NCBI RefSeq assembly: GCF_902459725.1
Contig: NZ_CABPSH010000001.1
Location: 434,001 to 498,000 of the forward strand
Source: Pandoraea eparura
GTDB taxonomy: Bacteria; Pseudomonadota; Gammaproteobacteria; Burkholderiales; Burkholderiaceae
Direction: 5' to 3'
DNA length: 64,000 bases
Under the pieces are notes generated by a model. It saw only the letters and a program-made list of their open reading frames with translations. It was not told the DNA's origin and did no database searches. Each line of letters begins with the position of its first letter. Within the stretch, counting starts at the first letter, position 1. Made by a program: the position numbers and the translations under genes. Below are positions 1 through 7,700 of the stretch, piece by piece.

Positions 1-1720
1 CACCCCCTACACGGCGACGGTCACGGTACGTCAGGGGATGACCGAGGTGGCCGTGCAATCCACGCTCACCGGCCTGGCCGTGAGCCTGCCCGCGCCACTC
101 GGCAAGAGCGCGGAGACCTCACTGCCCGCGCGCTTCACGCTGCGCCCCCTGGCCAACCCGGGCGGCCGACGCATCGAGACGCTCGACTTCGCCATCGGCA
201 GCGTTCAGGGCAATTACGTACAGCAGCGCACCGGGGGAAGCGCAGGGAGTGGCGCACGCGTCGAGGTACTGCGTGGCGGCATCGGCATCAATCAGCCCGT
301 GCCCGCACCGCGCGAGGGCGTACAGGCGGCGGCCCAGTTCGATACGCTCGACGTTGACGCCTGGCGCGGCGTTATCGCGTCGCTCAGCAGCGACGCCGGA
401 ACGGCCAGCGCACAAGACCCCAAGGGCACTGACGGCGCTGTAGGTAGCGGCAGCACATCCCCCGCGCCGGCGGCCGCGTCAGCCACAGCCACGACGGCAC
501 GCGACGAATTCGGCGCGCTCACGCCGTACCTGCCGACGCGTATCGCGCTGCATGCGAAGCAGGTGCGGCTGATGTCGCGCCAGTGGCCAGAACTGGTGCT
601 GGGCGCACAGCGCGACGATCGCGACTGGCAGGTCAGCCTGGCCTCCGATCTCGTTTCCGGTTTCGCCGAGTGGCATGCGCCCGATGCAAAGAACCCATCG
701 GGCACCGTGCGCGCACGGCTCGCGAAGCTGGTGATTCCGCGCGAGGACCACGGCAACGACGTCCTCACGCAAGTGCTCGACGAACCGAGCGACGAATTCC
801 CGGCCATCGACGTCGTGGCGAACGATTTCGTCCTGCGCGACAAGCCGCTGGGCCGGCTGGAGTTGAATGCACACAACGATGTCGAGGACGGCGTGCCCGT
901 GTGGCAGCTCACCCAACTGTCGCTGAGCAACAGCGCCGCCACGCTCAACGTCAAAGGTAACTGGCGGACCTCGCGTCGCCGCGCGGCCGCCGCGGGCAGC
1001 GATGTCGTGCCGCGCCGCACCGTGCTCGATTTCCATCTCGACGTGAAGGATGCCGGCGGCCTGCTCGACCGCCTGGGGCTGCCCAAAACGCTCAAGGACG
1101 GCTCGGGCACGGTCTCGGGCCGCTTCGGCTGGCGCGGCGGTCCCGATGCGATCGATTATCCGACGCTCGGTGGCCGCGTGGCGATCGACCTCAAGCGCGG
1201 GCAGATCCTGAAGGCCGACCCCGGACTGGCCAAGCTGCTGGGCATTCTGTCGGTGCAAACGCTCGCCAAGATCCTGACGTTCGACTTCAACAGCGTGATC
1301 GGCAGCGGCCTGCCGTTCGACAGCATCGACGGGAACGCCACAATGCAGGGCGGCGTGGCCAACACCACCGATCTGACGATCAACGCCAATGCGGCGACCA
1401 TCAGAATCGATGGCCATACCGACCTCGCGCGCGAGACGCAGGACCTGAACGTGCTGGTGCTGCCGAAGATCAATGCGGCGTCGGCCTCGCTCGCGTGGGC
1501 GATTGTCAACCCGGCACTGGGCATCGGTTCGTTTTTCGCGCAACTGGCGCTGGGCGAGCAGCTCTCGCGCACGCTCTCGACGACCTATCGCGTGAGCGGC
1601 TCCTGGGACAATCCCGTCATCGAACAGGTCGACAGCAATAAGAGTAAGATCGATGCATCCCTGGAAACCCGGCCCAGCGCGCAAAATATCGCGCAGCCGG
1701 GCGGCTTGCGCGGCAATTGA
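1..1720 (+). CDS. yhdP: YhdP family AsmA-like protein, 3' part (5' end outside window)
   Basis: The frame is open from base 2 and stops with TGA at 1718-1720, giving about 572 residues of a protein that is usually near 1300 residues, so only the C-terminal part is here. Low-complexity Ala/Ser/Thr stretch near residues 140-165, then a long beta-rich AsmA-like region and a late hydrophobic patch (around LAWAIVNPALGIGSFFAQLA). It ends with the family's closing motif, YRVSGSWDNPVIE. YhdP is a large envelope protein of the AsmA/TAM group, linked in enterobacteria to phospholipid transport to the outer membrane. It commonly precedes a carbon-nitrogen hydrolase and tldD in Burkholderiales; here the hydrolase has decayed. 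No internal stop is seen. Confidence 0.85.
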   Translation, partial: TPYTATVTVRQGMTEVAVQSTLTGLAVSLPAPLGKSAETSLPARFTLRPLANPGGRRIETLDFAIGSVQGNYVQQRTGGSAGSGARVEVLRGGIGINQPVPAPREGVQAAAQFDTLDVDAWRGVIASLSSDAGTASAQDPKGTDGAVGSGSTSPAPAAASATATTARDEFGALTPYLPTRIALHAKQVRLMSRQWPELVLGAQRDDRDWQVSLASDLVSGFAEWHAPDAKNPSGTVRARLAKLVIPREDHGNDVLTQVLDEPSDEFPAIDVVANDFVLRDKPLGRLELNAHNDVEDGVPVWQLTQLSLSNSAATLNVKGNWRTSRRRAAAAGSDVVPRRTVLDFHLDVKDAGGLLDRLGLPKTLKDGSGTVSGRFGWRGGPDAIDYPTLGGRVAIDLKRGQILKADPGLAKLLGILSVQTLAKILTFDFNSVIGSGLPFDSIDGNATMQGGVANTTDLTINANAATIRIDGHTDLARETQDLNVLVLPKINAASASLAWAIVNPALGIGSFFAQLALGEQLSRTLSTTYRVSGSWDNPVIEQVDSNKSKIDASLETRPSAQNIAQPGGLRGN

Positions 1721-1760
1721 GGGTCGATTCGATACGCCTGACGCGTTTGGTGTGCCCGCC

Positions 1761-1814
1761 ATGACCGCCATGACCGACATGACCGACATGACCGATATGC
1801 CCGATATGTCCGAT
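1761..1814 (+). repeat. 9-bp tandem array (ATGACCGAC type)
   Basis: Six contiguous 9-bp units (ATGACCGCC, ATGACCGAC twice, ATGACCGAT, ATGCCCGAT, ATGTCCGAT) lie just after yhdP. Read on the plus strand they would encode an MTDMTD-like repeat, but no convincing gene uses it. The array sits at the upstream edge of a decayed hydrolase gene. Confidence 0.9.
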
Positions 1815-1849
1815 ATGCCGATACTCGGTTCCGCACTGAATCCACCCCT

Positions 1850-2200
1850 GACATGACGAGTTTCGACACGCCATCCGCCACCAAGTCCGCCACCGCTGCG
1901 GCGATGCCAGACGGACACTGGAAGCGCTCCTTGCCGGCGCGCCGGATGGCCGCGTGGGCCAGCCGGGCTTGCCGGGGGGCGTGTCGGGCGTGTCGGACAA
2001 CGACGACCTGCGTTTTCCCGAGTTGTCCCGTGTCACGGGCGACGGTACGCTCGACGTCGTACCCGCCGCCCGCGTCTGCTCGACGGGCCGCGCGCACGGC
2101 GATCGGTTGCGGTACGCTGGGGCCACCGAGACGCCGAGCCACAGGCGCGTGCGCGCGCCGGGCGGCATCGCGTGCCGCAGGGTTGATTTCGTCGCTTTCG
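1850..2200 (+). pseudogene. Decayed carbon-nitrogen hydrolase (nitrilase family) remnant
   Basis: No intact gene lies between yhdP and tldD. The frame through 1912-2110 reads RTLEA, then GRVG, then DLRFPEL-SR-x-GDGTLDVVPAA followed by STGRAHGDRL. This tracks the catalytic-Cys segment of Nit-type hydrolases (GRVGxxVCYDLRFPELYR, then GD, IVVPSAF and TTGRAHW) that normally sit between these two genes. The catalytic Cys-Tyr just before DLRFPEL is replaced by Asn/Asp after a short insertion. The N-terminal third and the C-terminal third are missing, and an SFD motif near 1860 is in another frame. I read it as a relic rather than a functional gene. The family match is by eye; the gene order is from knowledge of related genomes. 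Confidence 0.6.
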
Positions 2201-2239
2201 CCCTCATCTACCGAATACATTTCCTTGGCCTGACACCGC

Positions 2240-3700
2240 ATGAAAATCATCGACACCGGCATCCAGAACCTGGCCACCGCCCGTGAGCTGCTGCTCACGC
2301 CGTACGGCCTCGACGAAAGCCACCTGCAACGCGCGCTGGGCGACATCTTCACGCACCGCGTGGACTACGCCGACCTGTACTTCCAGTACACGCGCAGCGA
2401 AGCGTGGAGCCTCGAGGAAGGCATCGTCAAATCGGGTTCGTTTTCGATCGATCAGGGCGTGGGCGTGCGCGCCATCGTGGGCGACCGCACCGCGTTCGCC
2501 TACTCCGACGACATCTCCGACATCGCGCTCAAGGACGCCGCCGCCGCCACGCGCAGCATCGCCACGGCCGGGCGCGGGCGTGTGAAAGTCGGCAGCAAGC
2601 TCTCGAATACCAGCGGTCACGGGCTGTACCTGCCGTCCGATCCGCTCGCCTCGCTCGACGCGAATGGCAAGGTGGCGTTGCTCGAACGCATCGAAAAGCT
2701 CGCCCGCGCGCGCGATCCGCGCGTGTCGCAGGTGATGGCCGGACTGGCCGGCGAGTACGACGTCGTGCTGGTCGCGCGCAGCGACGGCGTGATCGCCGCC
2801 GACGTGCGACCGCTGGTGCGTGTGTCAGTCACGGTCATCGTCGAATCCAACGGCCGCCGTGAAATGGGCAACAGCGGCGGCGGTGCGCGGCTGGACTACG
2901 CGTTCTTCACCGACGATCTGCTCGAAAAATACGTCAAGGAAGCGGTCGACGGCGCCATCGTCAAGCTCGACGCCCGTCCGGCGCCGGCCGGCGCGATGAC
3001 CGTCGTGCTCGGCCCGGGCTGGCCCGGTGTGCTGCTGCACGAAGCCATCGGCCACGGCCTGGAAGGCGACTTCAACCGCAAGGGCTCGTCGGCCTTCTCC
3101 GGACGCCTCGGCGAGCGTGTCGCCGCCAAGGGCGTCACGGTGGTCGACGACGGCACGCTCTCCAACCGTCGCGGCTCGCTGAACATCGACGACGAAGGCA
3201 ATCCGACGCAGTGCACCACGCTCATCGAAGACGGGATTCTGCGCGGCTACATGCAGGACAGCCTGAACGCGCGTCTGATGAAGATGCCGGTGACGGGCAA
3301 CGGCCGCCGCGAATCGTATGCCGCGCTGCCGATGCCGCGTATGACCAACACGTACATGCTCGGCGGCGACAAGGATCCCGGGGAGATCATCGCGTCGGTC
3401 AAGCACGGGCTGTATGCCGTGAACTTCGGCGGCGGTCAGGTCGACATCACCAACGGCAAGTTCGTGTTCTCGATGTCCGAGGCTTACATGATCGAGGACG
3501 GCAAGATCACGTATCCGGTCAAGGGCGCCACGCTCATCGGCAACGGCCCGGAATCGCTCAAGGACGTCACCATGATCGGCAACGACATGTCGCTGGACTC
3601 AGGCGTGGGCGTTTGCGGCAAGGAAGGCCAGAGCGTGCCGGTGGGCGTCGGACAGCCCACGCTGCGCATGGAGAACATGACGGTCGGCGGTACGGCCTGA
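2240..3700 (+). CDS. tldD: Metalloprotease TldD
   Basis: 486 residues, the normal TldD length. TldD pairs with TldE/PmbA to form a zinc protease that cleaves modified or unfolded peptides, such as microcin B17 precursor and CcdA. The zinc motif [11 protein letters not shown] starts at about residue 267; HEAIGH gives the two His ligands and the catalytic Glu. A late Cys (GVCGKEGQ, near residue 455) is the expected third ligand. The N-terminal substrate-barrel region is intact. The ATG at 2240 is chosen because the following residues match family N-termini; no strong Shine-Dalgarno is visible. No tldE lies nearby, which is usual in this order. Confidence 0.96.
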   Translation: MKIIDTGIQNLATARELLLTPYGLDESHLQRALGDIFTHRVDYADLYFQYTRSEAWSLEEGIVKSGSFSIDQGVGVRAIVGDRTAFAYSDDISDIALKDAAAATRSIATAGRGRVKVGSKLSNTSGHGLYLPSDPLASLDANGKVALLERIEKLARARDPRVSQVMAGLAGEYDVVLVARSDGVIAADVRPLVRVSVTVIVESNGRREMGNSGGGARLDYAFFTDDLLEKYVKEAVDGAIVKLDARPAPAGAMTVVLGPGWPGVLLHEAIGHGLEGDFNRKGSSAFSGRLGERVAAKGVTVVDDGTLSNRRGSLNIDDEGNPTQCTTLIEDGILRGYMQDSLNARLMKMPVTGNGRRESYAALPMPRMTNTYMLGGDKDPGEIIASVKHGLYAVNFGGGQVDITNGKFVFSMSEAYMIEDGKITYPVKGATLIGNGPESLKDVTMIGNDMSLDSGVGVCGKEGQSVPVGVGQPTLRMENMTVGGTA

Positions 3701-3788
3701 CACCGGCATGGTCCATGCACAACGCAGCACATTGCAGCGTTAGCAAGGCCTGCGGCGCGTGCCGTGTCACGCGTCGGATGGCGCACCG

Positions 3789-3851
3789 CAAAAAATGCGT
3801 CAAGCATAGCAAAGCGCCCGGCTCAAACCGGGCGTTTTCGCGCATTTTTTG
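3789..3851. terminator. Nested bidirectional terminator after tldD
   Basis: Outer arms CAAAAAATGCG (3789-3799) and CGCATTTTTTG (3841-3851) are perfect inverted repeats. Inside them lies a GC hairpin, CGCCCGG (3815-3821) with CCGGGCG (3828-3834), followed by TTTT. The A/T-rich outer arms give a U-run in either direction. Confidence 0.85.
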
Positions 3852-3934
3852 AAAAACACAGTTATTCAACGCAATTCTTGATATCGGAATGCGGAAATTC
3901 TGCGCGTTTTCCGGTCAGATAGCGGCTATCGCGG

Positions 3935-3963
3935 TTGCGGCGCCATTCGATTAGGCGTATAAA
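3935..3963 (+). promoter_or_regulatory. Sigma-70-type promoter for the aroG leader
   Basis: TTGCGG (3935-3940), a 17-bp spacer and TATAAA (3958-3963). A start near 3970 would give a leader RNA of about 230 nt before aroG, containing the leader peptide and terminator described next. The assignment rests on sequence only. Confidence 0.55.
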
Positions 3964-4015
3964 GTGGTTCCTGTGCACGGCAAACGCGTGCAATGCAATG
4001 TCGAAGACGCCTCTC

Positions 4016-4096
4016 ATGACCGCCCATTCGTTTTACTTTTATTTTTTTGCGATTCTCACACCGCTGGCGGAAGGAGAGGGGCAGTTGCAGCAGTAA
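4016..4096 (+). CDS. aroG leader peptide, Phe/Tyr-rich (attenuator)
   Basis: A 26-codon open frame starts with ATG at 4016 and stops with TAA at 4094-4096. Codons 6-11 read Phe-Tyr-Phe-Tyr-Phe-Phe (4031-4048), an extreme clustering of the two amino acids made downstream of DAHP synthase. A weak GAAG ribosome site lies 9 nt upstream. It is followed 19 nt later by a strong Rho-independent terminator in front of aroG. Stalling at these codons when Phe-tRNA or Tyr-tRNA is scarce would be the sensing step, as in pheL-pheA leaders. The leader is too short for routine gene calling. Confidence 0.75.
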   Translation: MTAHSFYFYFFAILTPLAEGEGQLQQ

Positions 4097-4114
4097 GCAC
4101 CGAAACGAATCCTG

Positions 4115-4147
4115 AAAAACCGCCAGCCAGTCTGGCGGTTTTTTTTT
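4115..4147 (+). terminator. Attenuator terminator upstream of aroG
   Basis: ACCGCCAG (4119-4126), loop CCAGT, then CTGGCGGT (4132-4139) running into nine or more T residues to 4147. It ends 53 nt before the aroG start. The same heptamer CTGGCGG occurs at 4064-4070, within the leader peptide, and could pair instead with CCGCCAG (4120-4126) as an antiterminator. CCGCC at 4020-4024 could in turn pair with GGCGG (4066-4070). Together this is a four-segment attenuator. Confidence 0.85.
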
Positions 4148-4199
4148 GACCCGAATCCCGAGAAACGAACCGCAGCTCGAACTGCCCAGGAGAAATACC

Positions 4200-5273
4200 A
4201 TGCCTCCCCACAACACCGATGATGTCCGTATTCGCGAGCTCAAGGAACTGACGCCGCCGGCGCATCTGATTCGCGAATACCCGTGCTCGGACAAGAGCGC
4301 GGACCTCATCCATCGCTCGCGCGGCGCCATTCACCGCGTGCTGCACGGCATGGAAGACCGTCTCGTCGTCATCATCGGCCCGTGCTCGATCCACGATCCG
4401 AAAGCCGCGATGGAATACGCGGCGCGTCTGGTCGAACAGCGCGAGCGCCTGAAGTGCGAACTCGAAATCGTGATGCGTGTGTACTTCGAGAAGCCGCGTA
4501 CGACGGTGGGCTGGAAGGGTCTGATCAACGACCCGCACATGGACAACAGCTTCAAGATCAACGACGGGCTGCGCCTCGCGCGCGACCTGCTGGCCCAGAT
4601 CAACGAACTGGGTCTGCCCGCCGGCACCGAGTACCTCGACATGATCAGCCCGCAGTACATCGCCGATCTCGTGTCGTGGGGCGCCATCGGCGCGCGCACC
4701 ACCGAATCGCAGGTGCACCGCGAACTGGCGTCGGGCCTGTCGTGCCCGGTCGGGTTCAAGAACGGCACCGACGGCAACGTCAAGATCGCCGTCGACGCCA
4801 TCAAGGCCGCGTCGCAGCCGCACCATTTCCTGTCGGTGACGAAGGGCGGTCATTCGGCCATCGTGTCGACCGCAGGTAACGAGGACTGCCATCTGATCCT
4901 GCGTGGCGGCAAAACGCCGAACTACGACGCCGCCAGCGTGCAAACCGCCTGCGACGACATCGCCAAGTCCGGCCTGGCCGCGCGCGTGATGGTCGACGCG
5001 TCGCACGCGAACAGCCAGAAGAAGCACGAGAACCAGATCCCGGTCTGCGAGGACATTGCCCGCCAGATCGCCGCGGGCGACGACCGCATCATCGGCGTGA
5101 TGGTCGAGTCGAACCTTGTGGCCGGGCGCCAGGATCACGTGCCGGGCAAGCCTCTGACCTACGGCCAGAGCATCACCGATGCCTGCATCGACTGGGAAGA
5201 CAGCCTGAAGGTGCTCGATACGCTGGCCGAGGCCGTGCGGGCGCGCCGTCTGGCACGTGGCGCAGGCAACTAA
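4200..5273 (+). CDS. aroG: 3-deoxy-7-phosphoheptulonate (DAHP) synthase, class I
   Basis: 357 residues from the ATG at 4200, which has an AGGAG site 8 nt upstream; the frame is open further upstream but without a start signal. It condenses phosphoenolpyruvate with erythrose 4-phosphate, the first step of the shikimate pathway, in the cytoplasm. Family motifs: IGPCSIHDP near residue 60, KPRTTVGWKGLINDPH near residue 100, and MVDASHANSQKKHENQ near residue 265 (metal and substrate site). Length and motifs fit the AroF/G/H type. The leader codons suggest feedback by Phe and/or Tyr, but allosteric specificity cannot be read from the sequence. The gene stands alone and meets a convergent gene downstream. 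Confidence 0.95.
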   Translation: MPPHNTDDVRIRELKELTPPAHLIREYPCSDKSADLIHRSRGAIHRVLHGMEDRLVVIIGPCSIHDPKAAMEYAARLVEQRERLKCELEIVMRVYFEKPRTTVGWKGLINDPHMDNSFKINDGLRLARDLLAQINELGLPAGTEYLDMISPQYIADLVSWGAIGARTTESQVHRELASGLSCPVGFKNGTDGNVKIAVDAIKAASQPHHFLSVTKGGHSAIVSTAGNEDCHLILRGGKTPNYDAASVQTACDDIAKSGLAARVMVDASHANSQKKHENQIPVCEDIARQIAAGDDRIIGVMVESNLVAGRQDHVPGKPLTYGQSITDACIDWEDSLKVLDTLAEAVRARRLARGAGN

Positions 5274-5295
5274 GGCGCAGGCAATGCCGGGCATG

Positions 5296-5312
5296 GGCGG
5301 CCAGTGGCCGCC
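5296..5312. terminator. Hairpin between convergent aroG and adenosyltransferase gene
   Basis: GGCGGCC, loop AGT, GGCCGCC: a perfect 7-bp GC stem in the convergent gap. There is no U-run, so its strength is uncertain. Confidence 0.45.
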
Positions 5313-5378
5313 AGATTTCCCCGCCTGACCGTAACCAGCGCGCAGGGCGGTCGAGTGTGCCCGTGTCCGGTCGCTTGA

Positions 5379-5939
5379 TTACGCCCCGCCCTCGGCTCGG
5401 TCGTGCCGCCACAGCACGTCGGTGCCGCCGCCGGCCCGGTTGAGCACCCGCGCGAGCACGAACATCAGATCGGACAGACGGTTGACGTACTGACGCGGCG
5501 CGGGGGCCACCGTTTCCTCGGCGCCGAGCGCCACCATGGCGCGTTCCGCGCGCCGGGCCACGGTTCGGACCACATGCGCGAGCGCCGCCGCGCGCGTGCC
5601 GCCCGGCAGGATGAACTCCTTGAGCGACGGCAGATCGGCGTTGTATTGCGCGATCCAATCGTCGAGTCTGGCCACCTGAGCGTCGCCGATCAGCGTATGA
5701 CGCGGCATGCTCAGTTCCCCGCCAAGGTCGAACAGATCGTGCTGAATCTCGAGAAGCACGGCGTGCACGTCGGGCGGCAGGGCTTCGCACAGCAGGACGC
5801 CGATGTGCGAGTTGGTCTCGTCGATCTCGCCGATGGCGACGATACGCGTGCTGAACTTGTCGACGCGTGCGCCGTCCCCAAGACCGGTCTTGCCCCCGTC
5901 GCCCGTACGCGTGACGATCTTGCTCAAACGATTCCCCAT
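5379..5939 (-). CDS. PduO-type ATP:cob(I)alamin adenosyltransferase
   Basis: 186 residues from the ATG at 5939 (MGNRLSKIVTRTGDGGKTGL). The frame extends further upstream, but the ATP-binding N-terminal motif TRTGDGGKTGLGDG begins 10 residues after this start, as in the family. The enzyme transfers the adenosyl group of ATP to cob(I)alamin to make coenzyme B12. Also visible are the Arg-rich helix RTVARRAERA and the closing NRLSDLMFVLARVLNR, both typical of trimeric PduO/MMAB enzymes. No B12 biosynthesis gene or B12-dependent enzyme lies nearby, so it probably serves salvage. Confidence 0.93.
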   Translation of the reverse strand: MGNRLSKIVTRTGDGGKTGLGDGARVDKFSTRIVAIGEIDETNSHIGVLLCEALPPDVHAVLLEIQHDLFDLGGELSMPRHTLIGDAQVARLDDWIAQYNADLPSLKEFILPGGTRAAALAHVVRTVARRAERAMVALGAEETVAPAPRQYVNRLSDLMFVLARVLNRAGGGTDVLWRHDRAEGGA

Positions 5940-6271
5940 CTTCTGATCCCTACCCTTCGCGGCACGGCTTGCCCGCCAGCCCGCCATCCGGGCGCGGACC
6001 GACCTGCCTGCGTTGATTGAAATGGACCGCACACACCCCGGATGCCTGCTTTTCGGGCAATTCCGATGTCGCGCAGTCGCGGCAAGTCCGTATGATATGA
6101 CGCAAAGGGTGGGGAAAAACGCCGCCACAGCGTAAAATCCCCGCTCATAAGACGTCAGGACGTGCGCCCCGGCATCATGTTGCTCCAGGCCATGCCCGAG
6201 ACCTCGCCCCTGACTTGGAGACGGCCGCCGCTGATCGGCGCTGGCCGCCCGGAGACCCGAAGGAGAAAGCC
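5940..6271. other. Divergent intergenic region
   Basis: It separates the adenosyltransferase gene (minus) from the FAD oxidase gene (plus). A -10-like TAAAAT lies at 6133-6138 and an AGGAGA ribosome site at 6261-6266. I see no further gene or structured element. Confidence 0.5.
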
Positions 6272-7693
6272 GTGAATCACCCCCATCTGCCATTCGCCGC
6301 CAAGCGTGCGTTTCCCGACGTGCTGCTCACCGAGCTGAAAGCGCTGCTGGGGGAGCGCGTGAGCACCCAGACGGCGCTGCGCGAACACCACGGCCGGGAC
6401 GAGTCTCCGTTCGACCCCATGCTGCCCGACGCCGTCGCCTTCGCGCACAGTACCGACGAGGTCTCGCAGATCGTCAAGCTGTGCGCCAAATACCACGTCC
6501 CCATCATTCCGTACGGCGCGGGATCGTCGCTCGAGGGGCACCTGCTCGCGGTCGAGGGGGGCCTGTCGCTCGACCTCTCGGAGATGAACGAGGTCGTCTC
6601 GATCAACGCGGAAGACCTGACCGTCACCACACAGCCGGGCATCTCGCGCAAGGCGCTCAACGAAGCGCTGCGCGACACGGGCCTGTTCTTTCCGATCGAC
6701 CCGGGCGCCGACGCCAGCATCGGCGGCATGTGCGCCACGCGCGCGTCGGGCACCAATGCCGTGCGCTACGGCACCATGCGCGAGAACGTGCTGGCGTTGA
6801 CCGTCGTGCTCGCTGACGGCCGCGTGATCCATACCGGCACGCGCGCGCGCAAGTCCTCGGCCGGCTACGACCTGACGCGCCTGTTCGTCGGCAGCGAAGG
6901 CACGCTGGGCATCATTACCGAGGTGACGGTGCGTTTGTATCCGCAGCCCGAGGCCGTGTCGGCCGCGATCTGCGCGTTCCCCACCATGACCGATGCAGTG
7001 AATTGCGTCATCCAGACGATTCAGTTGGGCGTGCCGGTTGCGCGCGTCGAGTTCGTCGACGCGCTGGCCGTGCGCGCCATCAACAAGCATTCCAAGATGA
7101 CGTTGCCCGAGACGCAAACGCTGTTCTTCGAATTCCACGGCAGCGAGGCCGGCGTGAAGGAGCAGGCGGAGACCGTCGAAGCCCTGGCCAAGGAAAACAG
7201 CGGGACCGGCTTCGAATGGGCCACCCGCACCGAAGACCGCAACCGCCTGTGGAGCGCGCGGCATAACGCGTACTTTGCGATGCTGCAACTCCGGCCGGGT
7301 TGCCGCGCAGTCACCACAGACGTTTGCGTGCCGATCTCGCGCCTGGCGGAGTGCGTGGGCGAGACCGAACAGGACCTGCGGGCGTCGAGCCTGCCCTGCC
7401 CGATCGTCGGTCACGTGGGCGATGGCAATTTCCACGTCGCGATCCTGATCGACCCGGACAAGCCCGACGACATCGAGGAGGCCGAGCGGCTCAACCGGCG
7501 CATTGTCGAGCGCGCGATTCGCATGGGCGGCACGTGCACCGGCGAACACGGCGTGGGCCTGCACAAGATGGGCTTTCTCGTCACCGAACACGGGGAAGGC
7601 GCCATCGACGTCATGCGTGCGATCAAGCTGTCGCTCGATCCGCACAATCTGCTCAATCCGGGCAAGATTTTCCAGTTGCACCCGGCGGACTGA
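6272..7693 (+). CDS. FAD-linked oxidase, D-lactate dehydrogenase (cytochrome) type
   Basis: 473 residues if translation starts at the GTG at 6272, which has AGGAGA 6 nt upstream; the frame could start upstream at 6215 without a good ribosome site. FAD-binding PCMH domain roughly residues 35-215, with PYGAGSSLEGH, DPGADASIGGM and LFVGSEGTLGIITE for the dinucleotide. A C-terminal FAD oxidase domain follows, with GHVGDGNFH (His-rich active site) and GGTCTGEHGVG. These are the features of LDHD/Dld-like enzymes that oxidise D-lactate or other D-2-hydroxyacids to 2-oxoacids and pass electrons to quinone or cytochrome c. glcD follows 7 bp downstream, implying one operon. Exact substrate unproven. 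Confidence 0.85.
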   Translation: MNHPHLPFAAKRAFPDVLLTELKALLGERVSTQTALREHHGRDESPFDPMLPDAVAFAHSTDEVSQIVKLCAKYHVPIIPYGAGSSLEGHLLAVEGGLSLDLSEMNEVVSINAEDLTVTTQPGISRKALNEALRDTGLFFPIDPGADASIGGMCATRASGTNAVRYGTMRENVLALTVVLADGRVIHTGTRARKSSAGYDLTRLFVGSEGTLGIITEVTVRLYPQPEAVSAAICAFPTMTDAVNCVIQTIQLGVPVARVEFVDALAVRAINKHSKMTLPETQTLFFEFHGSEAGVKEQAETVEALAKENSGTGFEWATRTEDRNRLWSARHNAYFAMLQLRPGCRAVTTDVCVPISRLAECVGETEQDLRASSLPCPIVGHVGDGNFHVAILIDPDKPDDIEEAERLNRRIVERAIRMGGTCTGEHGVGLHKMGFLVTEHGEGAIDVMRAIKLSLDPHNLLNPGKIFQLHPAD

Positions 7694-7700
7694 ACGCCGC

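Noticed and set aside
3964-4149. 61-codon frame overlapping the aroG leader
   Set aside because: It runs through the terminator hairpin, has no ribosome site, and the Phe/Tyr-rich frame next to it explains the region better.
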